The translations under genes and the position numbers were made by a program. From Myxococcota bacterium (GTDB lineage: Bacteria; Myxococcota_A; UBA9160; UBA4427), in contig JANQEL010000144.1 in NCBI GenBank assembly GCA_028278345.1, positions 1-46,092 of the forward strand: a stretch of DNA of 46,092 bases. The letters are read 5' to 3'. Below are positions 34,339-42,228 of this stretch, piece by piece. The notes beneath the pieces are model-generated. The model saw nothing but the letters and a program-made list of their open reading frames with translations. It was not told the DNA's origin and made no database searches. Positions within the stretch are counted from its first letter, which is position 1. Every line of letters begins with the position of its first letter.

Positions 34339-34365
34339 CAAAAATGGGATAAATTCCCATTTTTG
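34339..34365. promoter_or_regulatory. Perfect 11-bp inverted repeat in the divergent promoter region
   Basis: CAAAAATGGGA (34339-34349), loop TAAAT, TCCCATTTTTG (34355-34365): all 11 pairs match. It lies 51 bases upstream of the YceI-family gene and 167 bases from the divergent dehydrogenase gene. The A/T flanks make it resemble both an operator and a bidirectional terminator; the divergent context favours an operator. Confidence 0.55.
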
Positions 34366-34416
34366 ATGCTGAGGTCGACTTCGTCGACCTGGAAAATTCT
34401 GCAGCTGGAGACCACG

Positions 34417-35079
34417 ATGCCGCTACGAAAACCTGCCCTGCTGATCCTGATGGGCGCCGCCGCACTGGTGGCGAATGGGATGGCCCAGGCCTCGACGTTC
34501 GAAATCGATGCGAACAAGTCACGCATTCGTTTCGAGGTGGGACATCACGACTACGCGAAGGCGGTGAAGGGGCGCTTTCACGATGTTTCGGGTGCGATCG
34601 CGTATGACGCAGCCTCCCCGGCAACGACGTCCATAGAGGCTGTGATCGAATCCTCGAGCGTCGACACCGGCAACCGGTATCGAGACAGCCATCTCCGCGC
34701 GAGCTTCCTCGAGGTCTCTCGCTTCCCGGAGATCCGCTTTCGCCTCACCCGGTTTCATGTCGATGAGCAGACCGCGGAAGGGGAACTCACGGTCAAAGGC
34801 GTCAAGCGCAAGGTGATCCTCGAGATATCGCGACTGCGCGAGACCACCGACGCAGACGGGATACGGACGCTGCGTTGCCGCGCCAAGACGGTCTTGAATC
34901 GTCGTGAGTTCGGCATCGCAGAAAGCGCCGAGGCGACGTCTGCCCTCGGCGCGCTGATCGCTCGTGTTCAGGCGGGGCTCGACGAATTCATCGAAGACGC
35001 GGTCGAGATTCACATCTCGGTCGTGGCTCATGAGACGCCCCATTACGCAAGGCGACTCGCCGATGTCGACGAGCTCTAG
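34417..35079 (+). CDS. YceI-family periplasmic lipid-binding protein
   Basis: A 220-residue protein with a signal peptide cleaved after AQA (residue 25). The mature part starts STFEIDANKSRIRFEVGH and follows the YceI lipocalin-like pattern (RFHDVSGAIAYD, SVDTGNRYRDSHLRASFLEVSRFPEIRF, GELTVKGVKRKV, LNRREFGI). The family binds isoprenoids such as ubiquinone or other amphiphiles in the periplasm. ATG 34417 follows GGAG by seven bases. Its 3' end overlaps the multiheme cytochrome gene by 17 bases, and YceI genes often accompany cytochrome genes, so a quinone-linked role is plausible. Confidence 0.85.
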   Translation: MPLRKPALLILMGAAALVANGMAQASTFEIDANKSRIRFEVGHHDYAKAVKGRFHDVSGAIAYDAASPATTSIEAVIESSSVDTGNRYRDSHLRASFLEVSRFPEIRFRLTRFHVDEQTAEGELTVKGVKRKVILEISRLRETTDADGIRTLRCRAKTVLNRREFGIAESAEATSALGALIARVQAGLDEFIEDAVEIHISVVAHETPHYARRLADVDEL

Positions 35080-36889
35080 CCCAACGACGAGAGCGAAAGC
35101 GCGGAACGAGGCCGTTGCTCCACGTTCGGGTTCTTTCGCCTTCCGTCTCGCTGCCTGGTTCCTGGTCGCAAGCTTCGCCCTTGGACCCGTGTCGACCTTC
35201 GCCGAGCCCGCGCGCGTCGAAGCGGACGCGACCCACTTCGCCTTGCTGGCCGAGGGAGAGTTCCCCTCGGCGCGGGAGTGCCGCAGCTGCCATCCGAACC
35301 ACTATGACGAGTGGGGAGTTTCACAACACGCCTACGCGCAACTGAGCCCGATCTTCAATGCGATGAACGGCGAACTCATCAAACGAACGAATGGCACGCT
35401 GGGGGACTTCTGTATTCGGTGCCACACGCCAATCGGAATGCAGACGGGCGAGCCCGTGTTCATCTCCAATCTCGAGCGCAGCCAGGCTTCGAGAGAAGGC
35501 GTGACATGCGCAGTATGCCATCGCGTTCGCAAACGGTACGGAAAAGTCAATGGACGCATTCACCTCACCGCTGGACCCGTCGACGTCCCGGTGAGTGGTC
35601 CTACGAACAACCAGGAGCTCGAACGTATCCTCAACGACCCGAATGCGCTTCCGCGCGACCTCGAAGGTGAAGCGCAACTGGAAATCCACAGGGACGTCTT
35701 CGAGTTCGCGACGATTTCGTCTTCTTCGTTCTGCGGCACCTGCCACGATGTGACCTCACCCAGCGGCGTACGCCTCGAAGAGGCCTTCAGTGAGTTCCGC
35801 CACGCACCGGCGGCCCGCACCGAGAAGACCTGCCAAGACTGCCACATGGGCCGTGAACCGGGCTTGGCATCGGGCTATCGACACGAACCGGCCGCCATCG
35901 TGGCCGGCAAGCCAACCCGGCCCCGGAAGCGAACCGATCATCGCTTCGTCGGGCCCGACCATTCGGTCATCCACCCCGGACTGTTTCCGTTCAACGAGCG
36001 CGCCGGAGAACTGGCCTCGATGGTCGAATGGCTTCAGTTCGACTGGAAGGCCGGGTGGGGAACGGACGAATTCGAAGATCGGGTCGATGACGACGCGAGC
36101 TTCCCCGAACGCTGGGCGGATGCTGCCGATCGCTACGATGGTCGCGAGATCCTCGACGAGAACCTCGAGCGACTCGCCGCGATTGCGATGGCGCGACGGC
36201 GGTTGTTGCAGAAGGGCTATCGCCTCGGAGAGGTCGCGATCGGGGTATCGGCACGTGCGATCGAGATCGAAGTCTCGGTCAAGAACGGAACCTCGGGACA
36301 CAACGTTCCCACCGGGTTCATTGCCGAGCGCGTCGTGTGGCTTCACGCCGTCGTTCGAGATGCCCGGGGCACGGTGTTGTGGCAATCCGGTGATCTCGAT
36401 CCGAACGGCGACGTCCGCGACGGCCACTCTCGCTACGTGCGGGCGGGTGTGCTCCCGGTCGATCGCGATCTGTTCACGCTGCAGTCGCGATTCGTTCTTC
36501 GCAACCTGCGCGAAGGCGAACGCGAGGAGGTGCTGGCGGTCAACGACGCCATCGACCCCCTGCCCTTCGTGAGGCCGGATCCGATCCCCAACTTCATCAG
36601 CGGTGGCCCGGCCGGAGTGCGAATTCACAAGAAGGGGATCGAACCAGGTGGCGTACGCAAGCACCGATACACCATCGAGGCACGATCGTTGGCCGAAGCC
36701 GAGCCGCCGCTCGAGCTCACCGTCGAGCTCAAGGCGGGGATGGTTCCCGTCAACCTGGTCTCCGAGATCATGGGCGTGGGGTTCGACTATGGAATGAGCG
36801 CAGCCGAAGTCGCGCGCGGTGTCGTCGCCGGACACCAGGTGCTCTGGCGTACCGAGCGAACGCTCCCCGCGTTGGAACCACAATCATGA
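35063..36889 (+). CDS. Periplasmic five-heme c-type cytochrome (cytochrome c554-like)
   Basis: A 608-residue exported protein. A hydrophobic signal segment lies at about 27-48, ending STFAEP. Five CxxCH heme sites are visible: CRSCH (73), CIRCH (117), CAVCH (149), CGTCH (224) and CQDCH (257). The opening 'RECRSCHPNHYDEWGVSQHAYA' region matches the cytochrome c554-type domain. The 340-residue C-terminal part has no heme motif and contains beta-rich stretches (IEIEVSVKNGTSGHNVPTGF). Start 35063 overlaps the YceI gene and its stop overlaps the outer-membrane barrel gene (ATGA). Heme attachment requires a Ccm or Ccs system elsewhere. Confidence 0.88.
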   Translation: MSTSSSPTTRAKARNEAVAPRSGSFAFRLAAWFLVASFALGPVSTFAEPARVEADATHFALLAEGEFPSARECRSCHPNHYDEWGVSQHAYAQLSPIFNAMNGELIKRTNGTLGDFCIRCHTPIGMQTGEPVFISNLERSQASREGVTCAVCHRVRKRYGKVNGRIHLTAGPVDVPVSGPTNNQELERILNDPNALPRDLEGEAQLEIHRDVFEFATISSSSFCGTCHDVTSPSGVRLEEAFSEFRHAPAARTEKTCQDCHMGREPGLASGYRHEPAAIVAGKPTRPRKRTDHRFVGPDHSVIHPGLFPFNERAGELASMVEWLQFDWKAGWGTDEFEDRVDDDASFPERWADAADRYDGREILDENLERLAAIAMARRRLLQKGYRLGEVAIGVSARAIEIEVSVKNGTSGHNVPTGFIAERVVWLHAVVRDARGTVLWQSGDLDPNGDVRDGHSRYVRAGVLPVDRDLFTLQSRFVLRNLREGEREEVLAVNDAIDPLPFVRPDPIPNFISGGPAGVRIHKKGIEPGGVRKHRYTIEARSLAEAEPPLELTVELKAGMVPVNLVSEIMGVGFDYGMSAAEVARGVVAGHQVLWRTERTLPALEPQS

Positions 36890-38280
36890 GTCGGTCATGT
36901 CTCTTCGTTGCTCTGCTGGTCGGGATCGCGCTGACCACGGGCATCTCGGTCACGGCTCTTGGTGATGACGCCGCTGCCGATTCCGACGACGCGCACGCAC
37001 TGGCACTGCCGGAAGAGCCGACCGAACTCGCGGAGCTTCCAGCACGGCCACGCCCGATCATCGACTTGGGCAACCGGTACCTCGCGAATGAAGAGATCTC
37101 ACCCGGCTTCACGCTTCCCACCGGCGCCGTTTGGCAACCGTCACTGCTGGCGTGGGGCGCCCTGCGAAGCGCACTGCAGGCAGAGACGGGTCGGGCCGTC
37201 GATCAAGCGCAGTGGGCGAATCGCCTCGACCTCTTCGGACAGCTCTCGCTGACTGCGACCGAACGCTTCGTGATCGGCCTCGAACCACTTCAAAAGAGAT
37301 CCAGGTTCTCTGGCTATCGCTTCGGCGTCGATGGTGCCGACGCAGAGATCGTGGGTGATGTCGAAGCGGGAATTCAGACCCTCTTCTTCGAAGGAGACAT
37401 CGGCGAACTCTTCCCGCGCCTCGACCGAGACGCATGGTGGCCCATCGATCTGGGTTTCAGCGTGGGACGCATGCCCGTCGTGTACCAGGATGGCTTCCTG
37501 CTCGACGATCGATTGGTGGGGTTCGGCCTGGTTCAGAACTCGATCCTCGCCCGCCACACGTCGAATCTTCGTGTCTCCGTGATCGGCGCGTGGGACGGCG
37601 TGAACCGCGGTGACAACACCCAGGGTGGCGACGCTGGCCTCGCCGGGTTGTCGACGGAATTCGATCTCTACCAGGCTACGTGGGCGTTCGACGCCGTGTA
37701 TGTCGACGGAGAACGCAGAACCAACGGTGCTGTGGCTGGGATCAGCATGATTCGACGGATCCACGATCGATGGAACTTGACCACACGCGCCCTGGGTTCG
37801 TATGCCACCCAGCGCGAATCCCCTCAACTCGATCGTGGCTTGCTCGGGGTCGTCGGCGTCTCGGTCGCGCCGTACCGAACCCACGATCTCGTCTACTTCA
37901 ACGTCGCTGCGTCCTATCGAAACTACACCGCTGCGGCGCGCAGCGCGGATCGCGGCGGCCCCCTCGGCCGATTGGGCATTCTCTTCGAAGCACCCGGTCT
38001 GGGATCGATCGGCTCGCCGCTTCGCAACGACACGAACCGGCTACTTGCAGGCGCGCTCGGGGTGCAGCACTTCTTCTCGCACCGACGCGGACAGATCGTC
38101 TTCGAACTCGCAGGGCGATCACGTCACGACGAGTTCCGCGAGCGAACGATCGCAGTGGGTGTTCGCTTCCAACACGCGGTGGGCCGGCACGTCATCGTCC
38201 GCGTCGATGGATACGCGGGCGACGACCGGGAAGACGACAACTTCGCCGGAGGGCGAACGGAACTGATCCTGAAGTTCTAG
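36886..38280 (+). CDS. Outer-membrane beta-barrel (porin-like) protein
   Basis: A 464-residue protein with a signal peptide (1-26). The rest is made of alternating amphipathic strands (RVSVIGAWDGVNRG, WNLTTRALGSYATQ, HDLVYFNVAASYRNYTA, HVIVRVDGYAGDDRE) and ends in phenylalanine (TELILKF), the signature for BAM-mediated insertion. No family is recognised beyond barrel. Its ATG lies within the stop of the cytochrome gene, so the two are translationally coupled. In porin-cytochrome conduits a barrel carries a multiheme cytochrome through the outer membrane; that is the natural hypothesis here. Confidence 0.75.
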   Translation: MSRSCLFVALLVGIALTTGISVTALGDDAAADSDDAHALALPEEPTELAELPARPRPIIDLGNRYLANEEISPGFTLPTGAVWQPSLLAWGALRSALQAETGRAVDQAQWANRLDLFGQLSLTATERFVIGLEPLQKRSRFSGYRFGVDGADAEIVGDVEAGIQTLFFEGDIGELFPRLDRDAWWPIDLGFSVGRMPVVYQDGFLLDDRLVGFGLVQNSILARHTSNLRVSVIGAWDGVNRGDNTQGGDAGLAGLSTEFDLYQATWAFDAVYVDGERRTNGAVAGISMIRRIHDRWNLTTRALGSYATQRESPQLDRGLLGVVGVSVAPYRTHDLVYFNVAASYRNYTAAARSADRGGPLGRLGILFEAPGLGSIGSPLRNDTNRLLAGALGVQHFFSHRRGQIVFELAGRSRHDEFRERTIAVGVRFQHAVGRHVIVRVDGYAGDDREDDNFAGGRTELILKF

Positions 38281-38370
38281 CGCCGCGACCGGGCTCTGCG
38301 GGTCGGCTAGCTGGGTTGCGCGGGCAGCGTTTCTGGGGCTTTTCGTCGGCATGGCCGATGCGGTGATCAT

Positions 38371-39102
38371 TCAAGATGGCGAAGAGGTCGAGAGCCGTGA
38401 ACGCCCCTGGGCGTTCACGGTCCCGAGCTCTCCACGACTGTCACCCCGCGAGAGGCCCGGTACATCGGAGGGCGGCGAGGCACACATCACCGTCCACACG
38501 AAGTCATCGTCAGAGGGCCGCGTGCCGTCGGTGCCGCGGGGATCCTGATTGCCGTCGAGGTTCGCCGTATTGGCGAAGCTCAGGAGATCGTCGTGATCGA
38601 CCGTGATCGTGATCGTTTCCCCCGGATCGACGTCCGCGATCACGAAGCTGATCTCGGTCTTGGGCGTACTCCAGACCGCCGACTCGAGGGTCGCGTTTGC
38701 CGAGATATCGATGATGTCCGGCGCCGGTCGCAGATCCCACGATTCGGTATCGAAGCTCACGCTGCCCGAGATCTTCCCAACGGGACAGGTGGTGGTTCCC
38801 GTCGGTGCGTGCGCCAAGACCACCGGGTTGAGGGTCGTCTTGCCTTCCCCCGCCATCTTGAAGACCGCCTCGTAGGTTCCAGCGGCGAAGGCATCACCAG
38901 CGGGCCGCTTGTCCCCTGCCTCTTGGAAGCCGCTCATGTGCTCGAGTAGCTCCTTGATGTTTCCCTTCCAATCATTCGGCGAGTCGGAGTTGCCGAAGCG
39001 CACGCGCACGCCGCAATCGTCGAGCAACCCCTCCGAACCACAGATGCCACTCAAGATCGTGATCGTGTCGTTGGCACGACTCCAAGCGCGAGAACTCTCC
39101 AC
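38371..39102 (-). CDS. Hypothetical protein, no family recognised
   Basis: A 243-residue frame from GTG 39102. No signal peptide or good ribosome site is visible, and the frame stays open upstream to about 39290 without a better start, so the N-terminus may be lost or unusual. The core (SGSVSFDTESWDLRPAPDIID, ETITITVDHDDLLSFANTANLDG) looks like a secreted beta-sandwich of acidic composition, with several cysteines (SGICGSEGLLDDCGV, TTTCPVGK, VMCASPP). Its last codons include a perfect 11-bp hairpin. It converges with the porin gene. Confidence 0.5.
   Translation of the reverse strand: MESSRAWSRANDTITILSGICGSEGLLDDCGVRVRFGNSDSPNDWKGNIKELLEHMSGFQEAGDKRPAGDAFAAGTYEAVFKMAGEGKTTLNPVVLAHAPTGTTTCPVGKISGSVSFDTESWDLRPAPDIIDISANATLESAVWSTPKTEISFVIADVDPGETITITVDHDDLLSFANTANLDGNQDPRGTDGTRPSDDDFVWTVMCASPPSDVPGLSRGDSRGELGTVNAQGRSRLSTSSPS
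38395..38420. repeat. Perfect 11-bp hairpin at the 3' end of the hypothetical gene
   Basis: CCGTGAACGCC-CCTG-GGCGTTCACGG. It falls inside the last 17 codons of the minus-strand frame. No T-run follows on either strand, so it is not a standard terminator. It may end convergent transcripts from both sides, or mark that the true coding end is earlier. Confidence 0.45.
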
Positions 39103-39276
39103 GATTCTCGTGCGACGTAAAGAGCGCGCTTGAGGAAGCCCCTTGTCCGCTTCGGTCTCGACATAGCCGCTCTCCTTCTTCCGCGCGGCTCCTTCTGGGG
39201 CAGTCGACCTAGTCCGATGCCAGTGGCATCGAATCTGTGTCTGCCGCTTTGCGAATCGCGACTCGGCGGCCGATTG

Positions 39277-40359
39277 TCACGGAGTAATGCCATTGAGAGT
39301 ATGGTTACTACATGACGTTCCCTGACAGGCGAGGATGTTCGATGAACCTGCAACGGCGCACCCGGTCGCACTGCAGTCGATAGCCGAGCTCGTGGAGGCT
39401 CCGTTTAGAAGGTAGTTGGAGCACGATTCACCCAGGCATGCCCTTACATTGCTTGCGCCGACGATCACACACCCGCCTCCGCTGCAGGCAAGGTTCGAGG
39501 AAGTGGTCGCACCATTCAGCGTGTAGTTCGTGCACGAAGTTCCGGTGCACGCCAGAAAATTCGACGCGCCGGCTACGACGCAACCAGCTGAATCGCACTC
39601 CGAGTTCGAATGACCAGCGGCCCCATTGAGCGAGTAATTCGTGCAGGACGAACCAACACAAGCCCGAATATTGCTGACCCCGCCAACAACACATCCGCTA
39701 GCTCCGCAGGCGACCCGAGAACCTGTCGTGGCTCCATTCAGTAGGTAGTTGCTGCATGAAGTGCCTGAGCAAGCGCGAATATTGGAGGCCCCCACTACCA
39801 CGCATCCAGTAGACGCGCAGACGAGTTTGGTGTCGGTCTTTCCAATCGATCCCGGAAGACCTTGTTCTCCTTGAACGCCCGGGGGGCCTTGGATCCCCTG
39901 CGGACCCTGCGCACCAGTCGCCCCGGTTGCGCCCGTATCTCCCTGCGGGCCTTGAATGCCCTGAACGCCTTGGGGGCCGGCCGGACCTTGCTCTCCTTGC
40001 GGCCCGGGCGGGCCTTCCGTACCGGGCGGCAGAAGTTCAAGTGCGTCGAGGCGGAGATCCTGATCGTTTGATTCCAGAACCAGGACATCGAAGTTTTCGT
40101 TGATCTCGTCTGCATCAGCAACCGTGCCGTTGACGAAGATGTTGGGCATCGAGACCGTTCCCGCGATCGCCGCAAGCGGGATCACCACGCCGATTGCAAT
40201 CATCATCAGCGTGGCTACATGCGGCCCTCGGTCTCGGAGTTTGAATAGACCAAGCACGAGCAATGCCATTCCAAGGAGCACCATCCCGGCGAGTGGCAGA
40301 GTTGGGACCTGCACTACATCGCCCCAGGTCAAGACCCCCCAACTATCGATCCCCCACAT
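39277..40359 (-). CDS. Collagen-like surface protein with five 37-residue four-cysteine repeats
   Basis: A 360-residue protein. ATG 40359 is chosen because AAGGAGG lies just upstream. It starts with a short polar segment, then VPTLPLAG leading into helix 1 (21-41, ending KLRDR) and helix 2 (47-67). A '[13 protein letters not shown]' linker of the kind common before collagen regions follows. Twenty G-x-y triplets occupy 113-173. The C-terminal half (181-360) is five tandem repeats of 37 residues, each C-x4-C-x10-C-x4-C with 'GxSNIxAC' and 'NYxLNGA' motifs; the last repeat ends after 32. The VPTL-plus-helix-plus-basic segment resembles IPTL-type sorting signals but sits near the N-terminus, as in proteins called 'midcut-by-XrtH'. 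Function unknown; surface filament or adhesin is plausible. Confidence 0.85.
   Translation of the reverse strand: MWGIDSWGVLTWGDVVQVPTLPLAGMVLLGMALLVLGLFKLRDRGPHVATLMMIAIGVVIPLAAIAGTVSMPNIFVNGTVADADEINENFDVLVLESNDQDLRLDALELLPPGTEGPPGPQGEQGPAGPQGVQGIQGPQGDTGATGATGAQGPQGIQGPPGVQGEQGLPGSIGKTDTKLVCASTGCVVVGASNIRACSGTSCSNYLLNGATTGSRVACGASGCVVGGVSNIRACVGSSCTNYSLNGAAGHSNSECDSAGCVVAGASNFLACTGTSCTNYTLNGATTSSNLACSGGGCVIVGASNVRACLGESCSNYLLNGASTSSAIDCSATGCAVAGSSNILACQGTSCSNHTLNGITP
39280..39819 (-). repeat. Five tandem 111-bp repeats encoding the four-cysteine modules
   Basis: Repeat units begin at residues 181, 218, 255, 292 and 329 of the collagen-like protein. Period is exactly 37 codons; the last is five codons short. 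Cysteine positions are invariant in all five, while the DNA has diverged, so selection keeps the disulfide pattern. Confidence 0.85.
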
Positions 40360-41041
40360 GCGGCCTCCTTCCACCAGCGTTCAACTTCTCATACTACACA
40401 AGAACTCGTCGTTCGATTCTCTCCGCGACCAACACTTCAAAGCCGTCCTCGGCACTCGAGAATCGATGCGAGGCCTGATGCTGTTGTTCGATCCGCCACT
40501 GACGACACCTCAATAAAAGGCGTCGTCCAATGCGCCATGAATCAGGCGCAAGGTTGCAACGCCCGCTTCGACATCCGGCGCGACTCGATCGTCGCCTGGC
40601 TCATGCAGTATTTCCGGCACAGCTCGCTCACCGGAATCCCGGCCTCCTCCTTGAAACTAGAAACTTCCAGTTTCGAACGGGCCAGGAAGCGGAGAGGAGG
40701 TCAAGGTTTGGACCCAGCCTCATGTCCTCGTCGAGATGTCGAGCCGAGTCACCGGACCTCCAAGGATCTACGGTTTCGCGGGAAGTCCGTAGCCGCAAAC
40801 TCGCCACCGGGGCACACGAGTAAGAACCCGCGCGCGGGGCAACGGCCAAAGTCGGCTTCGTATTGTTGCGCTTCTCCGCTGTTTCTCGAAGAAGGGGTAT
40901 ACGATTCGCTGTCGAGTCACAGATACACTTTACCGCGTAGCGTGTCAGCGACCCAGATACGAGCGCGTTTGGGCCGTGCGGCGTACCCGCGAGCATCCGA
41001 TTGGGCACGCGATTGGTGGACCGAGGGGACCAGGAGGCAAT
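40360..41041. other. 682-bp stretch between divergent surface-protein genes, no gene supported
   Basis: Only short frames without ribosome sites or protein-like composition are present. It should hold the promoters of both flanking genes. One dyad is visible at 40651-40677 (TTGAAACT...AGTTTCGAA, with an internal GAAACTTC), and GCGCC...GGCGC near 40532-40549 could form a hairpin. No RNA family was recognised. Confidence 0.4.
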
Positions 41042-42004
41042 ATGTGTGACTACTTCAGGTCATGTCGTTGGGCGATGCTTGTCGCGATTCTCGCAGCATG
41101 GCCGACCACGGAGGCTGAATCTCAAGAGACGAGTGTTCCGTGGGAATTCGAGGCGGATGGCAGCGCGAAAGTAAACGGTACGATCGTGCTTTGTGTGCGT
41201 CGTAAGATCGATGGACCCGGCGGGACCTTATTGGAACGCGACAACTGCGTCAAAGTGCCTGTCACGGCTGGCACAACTGCGAACGATAAAACCCAGGCCA
41301 TTGTGGACGCGATCCGCGGTGACGAAGAATTCAACGCTCTCTACGACATCACGTTCGATCCGCCCGACGATGACTTCAAAATCGAGTTGCGAAACCCCGG
41401 GCCCAACGGGCGATACATCTCGGGAAAAACTCTCAACGCCGGCATGACCGGCGAGGATCTGGAGTTCATCAAGGATGATCCTCCGCCGCTACCAACCCTT
41501 CGCACCGGATACTTTTCCCTCACGGGGACCGGCACCGTGCCGGGCGGAATCGCGCAGATGCGTGTCGGCCTTGCCAATCCTCTTGTGTCGGTCAGTACTT
41601 TTGGTAAGCCGGCGTCCCAGGTCATGACAGAGCTCACGTCTGCATTCAATTCGGCTTACAGCAGCCTCGGATTCGTAGCCTTGCCACCAACTGAAGGAGA
41701 CACCGAGTTCGCCGGGATCGTGATTGACGATATTCCGTGTCCGCTGGGTATGGGAGCCGGTACGACGGATACGGGGCTGATGAGCGAGGTGGGACTCGCC
41801 GACGGACCGGTTATCGGAACGTGCGGGCTGATGTCGGGTACGTCGATTCCCGCCACTCATGCAACGTGCATCCAACTCGGTGGGACCTTCGCGATCGATG
41901 TGCCGAGTCTGGTCAATAGCGCGCTGTTCCTCTTGGCGACCGTGTTGATTGGCATTGGGTTTGTGCGCCAGTTTCGACTTCGACAGTCGACTCTACGAGC
42001 GTGA
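41042..42004 (+). CDS. Secreted protein of unknown function with VPSL-type C-terminal anchor
   Basis: A 320-residue protein. ATG 41042 follows AGGAGG by five bases; the longer frame from 40976 is unlikely. The signal peptide is about 1-26 (WAMLVAILAAWPTTEA). The mature part is beta-rich and acidic with few recognisable features (GTIVLCVRRKIDGPGG, FNALYDITFDPPDDDFKIEL, YFSLTGTGTVPGG). It ends FAIDVPSLVNS, a hydrophobic helix (ALFLLATVLIGIGF) and RQFRLRQ. That tail is like IPTL/VPxL sorting tails and like the end of the 2006-residue protein at 940-6960. It is divergent from the collagen-like gene and may share its export route. Confidence 0.7.
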   Translation: MCDYFRSCRWAMLVAILAAWPTTEAESQETSVPWEFEADGSAKVNGTIVLCVRRKIDGPGGTLLERDNCVKVPVTAGTTANDKTQAIVDAIRGDEEFNALYDITFDPPDDDFKIELRNPGPNGRYISGKTLNAGMTGEDLEFIKDDPPPLPTLRTGYFSLTGTGTVPGGIAQMRVGLANPLVSVSTFGKPASQVMTELTSAFNSAYSSLGFVALPPTEGDTEFAGIVIDDIPCPLGMGAGTTDTGLMSEVGLADGPVIGTCGLMSGTSIPATHATCIQLGGTFAIDVPSLVNSALFLLATVLIGIGFVRQFRLRQSTLRA

Positions 42005-42228
42005 CCAGGGCGCGCACTTGTTGCGAGTCTTGCCTTCCGATCCGTTGGACGGCTTCTCGGCATCGTAGACTCCTTCCACCCAAGGGGTGGGGTATCCACG
42101 AAACCGGGTCAACTCCACTTCGTGCGTGGTCCGTGCTTGCGTCGCTCAGTCGTTCGACTGGCTGCGCCAAGCGCGACTCCTGGAGGCATGGACGCACTCG
42201 AGCTTGCCCAGCCCCGTAGCGCCTCCGG

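Noticed and set aside
40537..41049. 170-residue plus-strand frame in the intergenic stretch
   Set aside because: No ribosome site, no recognisable domain, Ser/Arg-rich composition, and it runs over the ribosome site of the gene at 41042.
42076..42090. CCACCC-AAG-GGGTGG hairpin between the VPSL-tail gene and the RND gene as terminator
   Set aside because: Short stem and no T-run; may be chance in GC-rich DNA.
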